A stretch of DNA of 17,609 bases from JAAYAY01 sp964429355 (lineage in GTDB: Bacteria; Planctomycetota; Planctomycetia; Pirellulales; Thermoguttaceae): contig CAYSCH010000192.1 of assembly GCA_964429355.1 (NCBI GenBank), positions 1 through 17,609 of the forward strand, given 5' to 3'. Each line of letters starts with the position of its first letter. The stretch's first letter is position 1. Shown one piece after another: positions 9,826 to 16,526 of the stretch. The notes beneath the pieces were generated by a model that was given only the letters and a program-made list of their open reading frames with translations, ran no database searches and had not been told where the DNA came from. The position numbers and the translations under genes were made by a program.

Positions 9826-10896
9826 TCATATCCCCATCCCCAGGAGCTTCATCGCCAGCTTCGAGATATCTTCCCGCGTTTTCAGTCGTTCGACTCCCAG
9901 AAATTGGAGCACATACGGGAATGCCACACCACAGGCCTTCTTGATACGACGGATCTCAAACTCTGCCGTGTCGACGGGGCCGTCCGCGTGCGGCGCAAGT
10001 TCCGCGGCAGCGAGGGCTTCGGCAGCAGCGACCAGATAGTGCGTCATGCGGGCCATCTTGGCGTAGTTCAGCTTTTCAGGCGTGTCGGTATCGGCGTGAT
10101 AGTGCCGCCATCGCCCGCAGGAGAGGAACAGATAGGGAACTCCGTTGGTACGGAACACGCTGTGATCACTCACGTCACCCACGTACTTATTGGGCGCCGT
10201 GATCAAGCGGAGCCGTCTGGGCACTCGCAGCGAATCGACCGTGCTGGCCAGGTCGGGATGGCTTTCCGCCCCGGACATGAAGAACAAGTCACGGATACCG
10301 GGAATCACCACGTCTTCCTTTCCGAGGCGAGGCAGCAGCAGTTGCCCCAGTCGGCCGAGCCACGGAACCATATCGAGCATCTCCGCAGGCACGACGACGT
10401 CGTGTCCCATCATGTCCATGATCAGCGCCGCATGGACTCCCCGTTCTCGTGCATGGTCGTTGTAGAAGCGGATACTGCCCATCGAGGGTTGCAGGAAGTG
10501 GCGTGGTTCCTCGGCATCGAAGATGGCGATCACCACATCTCGTCGAAGCCTTCGTTTACGAAGCATTTCGGCGGCGGCCAGCGCGATCGCCACGGCGGCC
10601 GCGTTGTCGTCGGCAGACGGGGCGGGAATCACGCTGTCGTAGTGGGCACCGATGATAATCGGTCTGGCGGAGGGCAGCGCGCCGGGCACGACGCCGACCA
10701 GGTTGACGAACTCCTCGCCGTCCCAGGTATAAGGCAGTTCGAGACTGTTGCCTTCATAAGGTTCGAGCCCAAGTTCCTCCATACGACCAAGGAGATAGCG
10801 CCTTGCCTTCTCGTGCCCGGCCGATCCGATCATCCGCCCTTCCGGCAAGGCGATCGCCGCCACATCTCGTTTCAACTTGCCCGCGAGTCTTGCCAT
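9826..10896 (-). CDS. M28-family metallopeptidase (aminopeptidase-like)
   Basis: 356 residues. M28 peptidases are two-zinc enzymes that usually release N-terminal residues. The ligand set is visible: H85 and D87 in 'GAHYDSV', the bridging Asp D97 in 'SADDNAAA', the catalytic and zinc Glu pair E129-E130 in 'DAEEP', D161 in 'IMDMMGHD', and H267 in 'HYHADTDTPEKL'. All key positions are present, so it is probably active. I see no signal peptide or membrane segment, unlike many secreted M28 enzymes. Either it acts in the cytoplasm or the start is wrong. The ATG at 10896 has a weak Shine-Dalgarno; an internal ATG at 10833 has a better GGAAGGG but would cut into the conserved 'R.iGSaGh' region, so I kept the longer form. 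It is followed by the sialidase-like gene. Confidence 0.88.
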   Translation of the reverse strand: MARLAGKLKRDVAAIALPEGRMIGSAGHEKARRYLLGRMEELGLEPYEGNSLELPYTWDGEEFVNLVGVVPGALPSARPIIIGAHYDSVIPAPSADDNAAAVAIALAAAEMLRKRRLRRDVVIAIFDAEEPRHFLQPSMGSIRFYNDHARERGVHAALIMDMMGHDVVVPAEMLDMVPWLGRLGQLLLPRLGKEDVVIPGIRDLFFMSGAESHPDLASTVDSLRVPRRLRLITAPNKYVGDVSDHSVFRTNGVPYLFLSCGRWRHYHADTDTPEKLNYAKMARMTHYLVAAAEALAAAELAPHADGPVDTAEFEIRRIKKACGVAFPYVLQFLGVERLKTREDISKLAMKLLGMGI

Positions 10897-11251
10897 GGGT
10901 AATTCTTGGAGCCGCTAATGAAACCACCGATTGTCCACATCCATGCCCGTGGGAGACTCTTGTTTGCTACACGGGCCGGACCTTCCCTGACGAGTAGTGT
11001 AAACAAACGTGTCAAGCGTGAAAAGTGTTCCCGCAGGCCGGCGACGGATGGACTGGGCGGCCGCCTTCGCCAAAGGCCGGCCGCTGCGCAATTCCGCAGA
11101 GGGAGACGCCTCGGGCAGGCCAAGAGTCCCGACTCGCAGGGTTTCCTCCCGATGGCTTGGTGGCCCGGTGGCCGCCAAGCATTGCTTCTTCAGGCCGCTC
11201 ATGCCAGAATGCCGGGCGTAGTGTAGTACTATCGCCCGGAGGCTACCGACC
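10897..11251. other. Divergent intergenic region
   Basis: 355 bp between the divergent M28 peptidase and Gfo/Idh/MocA genes, so promoters in both directions are expected. Short frames exist on both strands but none looks like a protein. On the minus strand a perfect TTGACA (11015-11010) stands out, but I find no matching -10 at 16-18 nt. On the plus strand TTGCTT (11182-11187), a 17-nt spacer and CAGAAT (11205-11210) form a weak promoter candidate for the oxidoreductase. Confidence 0.5.
11212..11239 (+). promoter_or_regulatory. Leader hairpin touching the Shine-Dalgarno
   Basis: CCGGGCG (11212-11218) and CGCCCGG (11233-11239) form a perfect 7-bp GC stem with a 14-nt loop. The 3' arm covers the first two bases of the GGAGG Shine-Dalgarno (11238-11242) of the oxidoreductase, so folding would limit ribosome access. 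Alternatively it is a DNA-level operator near the promoter. Confidence 0.45.
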
Positions 11252-12346
11252 ATGAACCCAACAGAACGACGTACTTTCCTGAAGACTGCCGGCGCGTTGG
11301 CCTGTGGTTCAATTCTGGCAGCGCCCATGATCGGAAGGGCTGCGGACGAACCCCGCCGCAAGGTCAAGATTGGCCAGATCGGCACCGGGCACGCCCACGC
11401 CTCCGGCAAGATCGATTCGCTCCGCAAGCTGACCGGCGATTACGAAGTGGTGGGAATCGCCGAGCCCGACCAGCAGTTGCGGCAGAAGAACGCCGCACTG
11501 GCGCCCTATCGGGATCTGAAGTGGATGACCGAAGAGGAACTTCTGAACACGCCGGGATGGGCGGCCGTGGCGGTGGAAACGAGCGTGCCCGACCTGATCG
11601 CGACGGCCTCGCGCTGCGTGGATGCCGGGATGCACGTGCACCTGGACAAGCCCGCCGGCGCGTCGCTCACTGAGTTCCGGCATCTCCTCGACGCGGCGAC
11701 GCCTAAGGGACTGACGATCCAGATGGGCTACATGCTTCGCAGTAACCCGGCGTTTCAGCTTGCCTTCCGGGCGGTGCGGGAAGGGTGGCTGGGAACCGTG
11801 TTTGAGACCCACGGCGTGATGAGCAAGTTTGTCAGTGCCGAGGGCCGCCGCGAGTGGCTCGAAATGCCGGGGGGAACGATGTTTGAGCTCGGCTGCCACT
11901 TGATCGATGCCACCGTGGCGCTCATGGGAGACAAACCGGACAAGGTGACGTGTTTCGCCCGTCGCACCTGGTCCGACCGCGACGACTTGGAAGACAACAT
12001 GCTGGCCGTGTTGGAGTATCCCAGGGCGACGTGCACAGTGCGCAGTGCGATTGTGGAACCGGACGGCATGCGCCGGCGCCAGTTTGTGGCCTGCGGCGAC
12101 CTTGGCACGGTCGACATCCGGCCCCTGGAACCGCCCCAGATGTTGCTGGCCCTGGATCAGCCGCGTGAAGGCTATCGCCGAGGCTATCAGGAAGTGGAGC
12201 TTCCCACGATGTCCGGGCGCTACGACGATCAGCTTGCGGAACTTGCCCGAATCATCCGCGGCGAGATGGAGAGTCCCTACCCACCGTCGCACGATCTGGC
12301 GGTGCACGAGACGATCCTGCTGGCGTCGGGACTGCCGGCCGACTGA
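11252..12346 (+). CDS. Tat-exported Gfo/Idh/MocA family oxidoreductase
   Basis: 364 residues; NAD(P)-dependent oxidoreductase fold acting on a sugar or polyol, exact substrate unknown. The N-terminus has a twin-arginine signal, RRTFLK at 6-11, followed by a hydrophobic stretch ending AAPMIGRAA around residue 31, so the folded enzyme would be exported with its cofactor. The Rossmann glycine motif is GQIGTGHAHA at 41-50, and the family EKP-type motif appears as HLDKPAG at 130-136. The C-terminal domain has the 'GGTMFELGCHLID' segment, including the usual catalytic-region His. Length and end are normal for the family, which is greatly expanded in planctomycetes and often tied to carbohydrate breakdown. 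The start has a strong GGAGG 9 nt upstream. It is monocistronic as far as visible, since the next gene is convergent. Confidence 0.93.
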   Translation: MNPTERRTFLKTAGALACGSILAAPMIGRAADEPRRKVKIGQIGTGHAHASGKIDSLRKLTGDYEVVGIAEPDQQLRQKNAALAPYRDLKWMTEEELLNTPGWAAVAVETSVPDLIATASRCVDAGMHVHLDKPAGASLTEFRHLLDAATPKGLTIQMGYMLRSNPAFQLAFRAVREGWLGTVFETHGVMSKFVSAEGRREWLEMPGGTMFELGCHLIDATVALMGDKPDKVTCFARRTWSDRDDLEDNMLAVLEYPRATCTVRSAIVEPDGMRRRQFVACGDLGTVDIRPLEPPQMLLALDQPREGYRRGYQEVELPTMSGRYDDQLAELARIIRGEMESPYPPSHDLAVHETILLASGLPAD

Positions 12347-12490
12347 GAGACGGAAGTCCAGCACCGCCCCGATCTGGAGAAGAGTGAGTAGAGTATTGGA
12401 GGGCCAGAAGTCTGGAGCCGGGGGGGTAACGCCGGTCAGGGGCGGCAACCCGATTCCAATATGGCCGAAAATCATCCTTCCGCCGCCCGC

Positions 12491-13270
12491 TCAGGACGCG
12501 ACCTCGGCCGGCGCCGAGTCTTCCAGGAATTCTCGCATGTGCCGGGCAAACTCGGCTGGCTGTTCGATCGGCGGCGCGTGGCCGCACTCCTCGATATAGA
12601 CCAGTCGCGCGTTGGGAATCCCCTCATGGAATTCCTCGGCAACCGAGGGGGGCGTGATCGTGTCGTTCCGGCCCCAGATGATCAGCGTGGGCATGTGGAG
12701 ACGGCTCAGATCGTCTTTCATGTTCCGATCGCGGGTGGCCTTGGCGACGCGGATCAGGAATCTCGCAAACGAGCGGTCGTGGACCATGCGGTAGACGTCG
12801 TCGACGATCTGGTCCGTGCAGTGGCGCTCGTCGTAGAAAATCTCGGCCGCTCGTTGGCGAATCGTGTCGCGGTCGATCTGCGGCCGTTTTCCATCGTTGA
12901 GGCTCCGTTCGAAGAGCCCCGCGCTGCCCGTGATGATCAGGCGATCGACCTTGTCGGGATGGCGCAGCGAATAGTCCACCGCGACTTGTCCGCCCAGAGA
13001 ATTGCCGCAAAGGATCGCTTTGTCCAGTTGCAGTTGGTCGATCAGTTCTTCCACGTAGTCGGTCAATTGCTCCACGCCGCGGAACTTGCGGTGGCATCGG
13101 CTCTCGCAGCGGTCGATTGGAAACTGGACCGCGAAGAAGTAGTAGTCGTCCGCCAGATCCTCCATGATCTGCCGCCAGTTCTCGGGACTGCCGAACAGAC
13201 CGTGCAACAAAACCACCGGCGTGGCGCCACGACCATACTCAACGTAGCGCAATGGCACGGACTCTCCCAT
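12491..13270 (-). CDS. Alpha/beta-fold hydrolase
   Basis: 259 residues; a probable cytoplasmic serine hydrolase or esterase, substrate unknown. The oxyanion motif LLHGLFG lies at 21-27, the nucleophile elbow G-N-S91-L-G-G at 89-94, the acid D203 in 'GRNDTITP', and the catalytic H231 in 'ECGHAPPIEQP'. The full triad is present. The frame opens back to 13462, but the first 60 or so residues show no domain and are rich in Cys and Arg. The ATG at 13270 begins just before the first beta strand and has GAGG about 9 nt upstream, whereas the ATG at 13282 lacks a Shine-Dalgarno. It converges on the oxidoreductase across a 144-bp gap in which I see no clear terminator. A cap region with many charged residues (about 120-185) lies between the nucleophile and the acid. 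Confidence 0.88.
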   Translation of the reverse strand: MGESVPLRYVEYGRGATPVVLLHGLFGSPENWRQIMEDLADDYYFFAVQFPIDRCESRCHRKFRGVEQLTDYVEELIDQLQLDKAILCGNSLGGQVAVDYSLRHPDKVDRLIITGSAGLFERSLNDGKRPQIDRDTIRQRAAEIFYDERHCTDQIVDDVYRMVHDRSFARFLIRVAKATRDRNMKDDLSRLHMPTLIIWGRNDTITPPSVAEEFHEGIPNARLVYIEECGHAPPIEQPAEFARHMREFLEDSAPAEVAS

Positions 13271-13430
13271 GAACGACCTCATCAACACGCACAAACACCC
13301 ATTGGAAACGCAACCTTTGCGACAGCCGCCCAAGAGGGGCCGGACTTTCATCATAGCATGGGGCTCGCCATCGGATAGACATGCATACCCTGCCAGAAGG
13401 GTGGTTTTTCGGGAGAATCTTGAGGAAAAA

Positions 13431-13461
13431 TGCCGATCGTGGCGGTCAGGAAAGATCGGCA
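13431..13461. promoter_or_regulatory. 8-bp inverted repeat (distal)
   Basis: TGCCGATC (13431-13438) and GATCGGCA (13454-13461) are exact reverse complements 15 nt apart. The right arm lies inside the first copy of the 15-bp direct repeat. It could be an operator or, if transcribed, a hairpin. Confidence 0.45.
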
Positions 13462-13463
13462 AG
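13449..13463 (+). repeat. 15-bp direct repeat, copy 1
   Basis: GGAAAGATCGGCAAG matches copy 2 at 13519-13533 in 14 of 15 positions. The two copies start exactly 70 bp apart, close to a whole number of helical turns, as expected for paired binding sites of one regulator. Confidence 0.5.
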
Positions 13464-13518
13464 TGATACCCCTCTCAAGGTCGTTGCAATCTGGTTCAAC
13501 GGTCACACTTTCAATTCG

Positions 13519-13533
13519 GGAAAGATTGGCAAG
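13519..13533 (+). repeat. 15-bp direct repeat, copy 2, overlapping -35 box
   Basis: GGAAAGATTGGCAAG is the second copy. It covers the TTGGCA -35 box of the predicted promoter, so a protein bound here would compete with RNA polymerase. Confidence 0.5.
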
Positions 13534-13553
13534 GGCTGTCGTCCAGGTACAAT
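13526..13553 (+). promoter_or_regulatory. Sigma70-type promoter of the ZIP gene
   Basis: TTGGCA (13526-13531) and TACAAT (13548-13553) each match the consensus in 5 of 6 bases with a 16-nt spacer. Transcription would begin near 13560, giving a leader of about 84 nt before the ATG at 13644. Confidence 0.55.
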
Positions 13554-13562
13554 GAGGGGTCC

Positions 13563-13594
13563 GTCTGCCCCGATTTGCTCCGATTTGGGCAGAC
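13563..13594 (+). promoter_or_regulatory. 8-bp inverted repeat at the start of the ZIP leader
   Basis: GTCTGCCC (13563-13570) and GGGCAGAC (13587-13594) are exact reverse complements with a 16-nt loop. CCGATTTG occurs twice there (13570-13577 and 13580-13587), spaced 10 bp. It lies just after the predicted transcription start, so it would form a 5' stem-loop in the mRNA or an operator in DNA. Confidence 0.5.
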
Positions 13595-13627
13595 CAATTC
13601 GACTCAATCGGTTGTCTCTGCCAAACA

Positions 13628-13642
13628 CAAGGACCCTCCTTG
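13628..13642 (+). promoter_or_regulatory. Hairpin sequestering the ZIP Shine-Dalgarno
   Basis: CAAGGA (13628-13633), a CCC loop and TCCTTG (13637-13642) form a perfect 6-bp stem ending one base before the ATG at 13644. The Shine-Dalgarno AAGGA is entirely within the 5' arm, so folding would block ribosome binding. Confidence 0.6.
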
Positions 13643-13643
13643 G

Positions 13644-14582
13644 ATGTCGCCCACTGTGCTGCTGTTGGTTTACTGTGTCCTCATTCTGTTGGCCTCGCTG
13701 GCCGGCGGCTGGATTCCACTGCTGATTCGCCTGACCCACCGCCGCATGCAGATCGCTTCCAGCCTGGTCGCGGGAGTGATGCTCGGGGTGGGCGTTCTCC
13801 ACCTGCTCCCCCACGCCTTGCTGGAAGCCCCGGATGCCATGAACATGGTTTTCCTCTGGGTGCTCGGTGGCTTCCTGGCCATGTTCTTTGTCGAACGGTT
13901 CTTCTGTTTTCACCACCACGATGTTCCCGTGATCGATGGTCCTCACAGGCAAGGGTCTGATGCCCATGAACACCACGGCGAGAACTGCCATCACGTGCGG
14001 AGCGACTCGCACCAGCTCACCTGGAGCGGCGCCGCGATCGGCCTGATGCTGCATACGGTCTTCAACGGTGTCGCCCTGGCGGCAAGCGTTCAAGCGGAGT
14101 CGCACGGCAGTCCGGCGATCACCTTGGCCGGGATCGGAACGTTCCTTGTGATCTTCCTTCACAAACCGTTCGACGCCATGACGATCGGCACCCTGATGGC
14201 CATCGGCGGCTGGTCCCCCCCTGCTCGCCACGCCGTCAATATTCTCTTCTCCCTGATGATACCTGTCGGCGTGCTGCTCTTTTACCTGGGCTTTGGTCAC
14301 GCCCATGGTGCCAGCCATGTGCTGTCTTACGCGCTCGCCTTTTCGGCGGGCACATTCCTGTGCATTGCCATGAGCGACCTGCTGCCAGAGCTCCAATTTC
14401 ACGCCCACGATCGGGCCGCCCTCTCGCTGGCCCTCGTCGCCGGCCTGGCGATCGCCGTGGTGATCGGCATGGTCGAAGGCCGCAGCCACGGCCACTCTCA
14501 AGAGTCCGAAACGGAGGGCCACGACGAGCACGCAGCTCCGCTGAACCCTGCCGCCGATTCGCATGCAGGGCATGAGCATTGA
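13644..14582 (+). CDS. ZIP-family divalent metal transporter
   Basis: 312 residues with about eight hydrophobic segments; a cytoplasmic-membrane transporter of zinc or related divalent metal. The metal-binding helices are recognisable: 'LMLHTVFNG' with H137 and N141 in the helix-4 position, and 'FLHKPFDAMTIG' with H173 and D177 in the helix-5 position. The loop between helices 3 and 4 (about 88-124) is His-rich, typical of ZIP proteins, and the C-terminal tail (about 280-312) is also His-, Asp- and Glu-rich, which is less common. Both could bind or sense metal. The start at 13644 is set by the first membrane segment and AAGGA 10 nt upstream; the upstream TTG extension runs through the leader hairpin and looks non-coding. 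The leader suggests transcriptional and translational control. The AAA ATPase begins 64 nt downstream. Confidence 0.9.
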   Translation: MSPTVLLLVYCVLILLASLAGGWIPLLIRLTHRRMQIASSLVAGVMLGVGVLHLLPHALLEAPDAMNMVFLWVLGGFLAMFFVERFFCFHHHDVPVIDGPHRQGSDAHEHHGENCHHVRSDSHQLTWSGAAIGLMLHTVFNGVALAASVQAESHGSPAITLAGIGTFLVIFLHKPFDAMTIGTLMAIGGWSPPARHAVNILFSLMIPVGVLLFYLGFGHAHGASHVLSYALAFSAGTFLCIAMSDLLPELQFHAHDRAALSLALVAGLAIAVVIGMVEGRSHGHSQESETEGHDEHAAPLNPAADSHAGHEH

Positions 14583-14590
14583 CCCGGCAA

Positions 14591-14616
14591 GGGCGGGAAC
14601 CAACCGGCTCCCGCTC
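14591..14616 (+). terminator. Hairpin between ZIP and AAA genes
   Basis: An 8-bp stem with one G-U pair (GGGCGGGA with TCCCGCTC) closes a 10-nt loop just after the ZIP stop. There is no T-run, so an intrinsic terminator is uncertain; it may attenuate readthrough or be a stabilising 3' hairpin. Confidence 0.35.
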
Positions 14617-14646
14617 TCGATGCCGGAGAACTGAGGTAGGCAGATT

Positions 14647-15410
14647 GTGTCGGATCGCCCTCGCGAACCATTTGTCGACTACGTGGACATCCTGCACGGC
14701 CGGACTGCGCTCGAATCGGCCTATGTGGCGGAGATTCCGGCGATTCGGGCGACCAGTCGGCTGAAACTGCACCCCAAGGCTACGTTCTTCGTGGGCGAAA
14801 ACGGGTCCGGCAAGTCGACGTTGCTGGAGGCCATCGCTGTGGCCGACGGGTTCAACGCCGAGGGGGGAACGCGGAACTTCAACTTCGCCTCAAGGGCGTC
14901 GCATTCCGATTTGTACAAGTGGATTCGATTGGTGCGAGGCGTGCGGGGGAAGCGGCGGAGCGACGGGTTCTTCTTCCGGGCCGAGAGCTTCTATAACGTT
15001 TCCACGGAGATCGAACGGCTTGGCCTGGTTTCGTCGGGCAGTCCTTACGGCGATGTTTCCTACCATAACCAGTCGCACGGCGAATCGATGCTCCACCTGT
15101 TCACCGATCGGCTGCGCGGCGACGGACTGTNNNNNNNNNNTATCTGTTCGACGAACCGGAGGCGGCGCTCTCGCCCCAGAGACAACTGGCGTTTCTCGTC
15201 GGGATGCATGAGCTCATCGAGCGGGAATCGCAGTTTGTGATCGCCACCCATTCGCCGATCATCATGGCCTATCCGGAGGCACTGATCTACCACTTCGACA
15301 GCGAGGGAATCCACGAGATCCAGTATGAAGACACGGAACACTATCGCGTGACCCGGACGTTTCTGATGCGGCGCGAGCAGCTATTGCGGGAGCTGTTTTC
15401 GAAGGAATAG
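14647..15410 (+). CDS. Small AAA/ABC-type ATPase, interrupted by assembly gap
   Basis: Cytoplasmic P-loop ATPase of the small single-domain AAA family (about 250 residues), related in fold to ABC and SMC heads. Walker A is GENGSGKST at 50-58, and an ABC-signature-like SHGES lies at 143-147. After the gap come Walker B 'YLFDEPEAALS' and the H-loop 'IATHSP'. The ten N at 15131-15140 appear to shift the frame. If the T on each side is the same base, the sequence reads D-G-L-Y-L-F-D-E-P-E without interruption and the gene becomes 753 nt, an exact 250 codons plus stop. I therefore treat it as intact. The start is GTG with GAGG about 10 nt upstream; the coding match begins within a few residues of it. 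The biological role of this family is not established. It converges on the next gene with only 12 bp between stops. Confidence 0.88.
15131..15140. other. Assembly gap (10 N)
   Basis: A run of exactly ten N, a scaffolder placeholder rather than a measured length. It falls inside the ATPase gene; the flanks suggest a true gap of minus one base (see the ATPase entry). Confidence 0.95.
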
Positions 15411-15422
15411 GTTTGTCCGGGC

Positions 15423-16526
15423 TCAGTCCTCGAGCAGCTTGCGGACGGGTGCCAGGTCGCCGTAGTTGCCCATCAGGCGGCCGCTCGCCGAGATGAGGTA
15501 CTTCGCACCCTTCTCCTCGATGGCCTTGTCGACGATTGTCAGAATGCCCTGCTCGTAGTCCACCTGGTAGCCCATGCCCTCTTCGAGAAGGCGGTCGCCG
15601 ACGATCACCTTGACCTCTCCCTTCGTCAGCGCCGAGTGAAACAGGAACCGGCCCATCTGTGTCGGCACACCTTGCACGTGCATCCAGGAGTCTTCCTCGA
15701 GGGGGATCTCGCGGAGAAGGACGATCGTAGCGAGGGTCTCATCGTAAGCGAAGTCCTTGCCGCGCTCGAGCCAGTCGAACTTGTCCTTCACGGAGCGACG
15801 GGCGAGCCCGACCTTGATCGATTCGGAACGCATGGGTTGCATCATCGTCCAGACGTTCGGGTTGTCTGTGCGTGAGGCGTTCGTTCCGTGGGACTGGCCG
15901 ATCTCCGCATTCTTGTCCGGCGCCGGGTGGAGCCCGAGGAACTTCCGCACAATCGCATTGTCGGGGTGATTGCCGATTGCGCCGCTCTTGGACGGCTCGT
16001 CGCGGTACCCGTAGGTGATATAGTAGTGGACACCTTCCTTGGAGAGTTCCTTCTTGAGGAACTGCACGGTCCCCGCGGCCTCGTCGACCTCGTAGTCCTC
16101 GCCGCGGACCCCCGCTTCCTTCCCGATGAGAACTTTCACGTTGGAGATCGGTCCCTCCATCTGCCAGGCCCAGGGCACCTTGCGATTCCCGTAGACGAGG
16201 ACCATCTCTTTCTCGTTGTCTACCATCTCCTTCACCATCAGCCGGCCCGTCTTCGTCTCGTAGTCCCAGCCTTCGAGGGCCCTCGTGTGGTCCGGGCCAT
16301 AGTGCCCCTTCCGCTTGATGACGGTTACTCTCGCGACCTTCTCGAAGACGGGCGAAACGTGATAGACCCCCGCCTCTTCCATGGGGCTCGCATTGATGTG
16401 ATCGAGGTCCTGCAGCGCTTTCGTGCCGTCTTCACCTCCTTCGGCAGCCACCGCCGGCTGCCCGAGCACCAGCAGCCCGCCCACAGCCACAAGAGTGATG
16501 GCGACGGACACTGCCTTCTTCTTCAT
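15423..16526 (-). CDS. Secreted protein of unknown function with repeated beta-rich units
   Basis: 367 residues, family not recognised. A clear signal peptide (MKKK, hydrophobic run, cleavage near AVAA at 25-28) sends it to the periplasm or outside. The mature part contains about four related units (roughly 65-115, 129-174, 236-288, 304-349). The best ones share 'vkViiGd..l.eG.dYeVDye.GtI.f....l.eG..y.i.y.y', seen as 'GEDYEVDEAAGTVQF' and 'GMGYQVDYEQGILTI'. This pattern resembles repeated segments in some large secreted or surface proteins such as SprA; the likeness is by eye only. A short His-, Asn- and Asp-rich link lies at about 183-230. No catalytic motif is visible, so a binding or structural role is more likely. 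The ATG has GGGGGAG about 8 nt upstream. Lysine content is higher than in neighbouring genes. Confidence 0.75.
   Translation of the reverse strand: MKKKAVSVAITLVAVGGLLVLGQPAVAAEGGEDGTKALQDLDHINASPMEEAGVYHVSPVFEKVARVTVIKRKGHYGPDHTRALEGWDYETKTGRLMVKEMVDNEKEMVLVYGNRKVPWAWQMEGPISNVKVLIGKEAGVRGEDYEVDEAAGTVQFLKKELSKEGVHYYITYGYRDEPSKSGAIGNHPDNAIVRKFLGLHPAPDKNAEIGQSHGTNASRTDNPNVWTMMQPMRSESIKVGLARRSVKDKFDWLERGKDFAYDETLATIVLLREIPLEEDSWMHVQGVPTQMGRFLFHSALTKGEVKVIVGDRLLEEGMGYQVDYEQGILTIVDKAIEEKGAKYLISASGRLMGNYGDLAPVRKLLED

Larger units (their letters stand above)
13271..13643. other. Structured intergenic region upstream of ZIP transporter
   Basis: 373 bp between the divergent hydrolase and ZIP genes. 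The half next to the ZIP gene is packed with direct and inverted repeats, a promoter and leader hairpins, listed separately. The half next to the hydrolase (13271-13430) shows nothing distinct. Confidence 0.6.

Noticed and set aside
9904..10902. A 332-residue open frame on the plus strand.
   Set aside because: It lies opposite the M28 peptidase, whose zinc ligands are all present; the plus-strand product has no recognisable features.
10987..11015. Minus-strand promoter for the M28 gene based on a perfect TTGACA at 11015-11010.
   Set aside because: No -10-like hexamer is found at 16-18 nt; the position with a 17-nt spacer reads CGTCAG.
12394..12461. Inverted repeat TATTGGA/TCCAATA in the gap between the oxidoreductase and the hydrolase.
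   Set aside because: Arms are only 7 bp and 54 nt apart, so chance is likely and a terminator role is not supported.
12461..13378. A 305-residue open frame on the plus strand.
   Set aside because: It is antisense to the alpha/beta hydrolase, which has a complete catalytic triad.
13271..13462. N-terminal extension of the alpha/beta hydrolase to 13462.
   Set aside because: The extension has no domain, is Cys/Arg-rich, and the ATG at 13270 has a better Shine-Dalgarno and starts at the fold.
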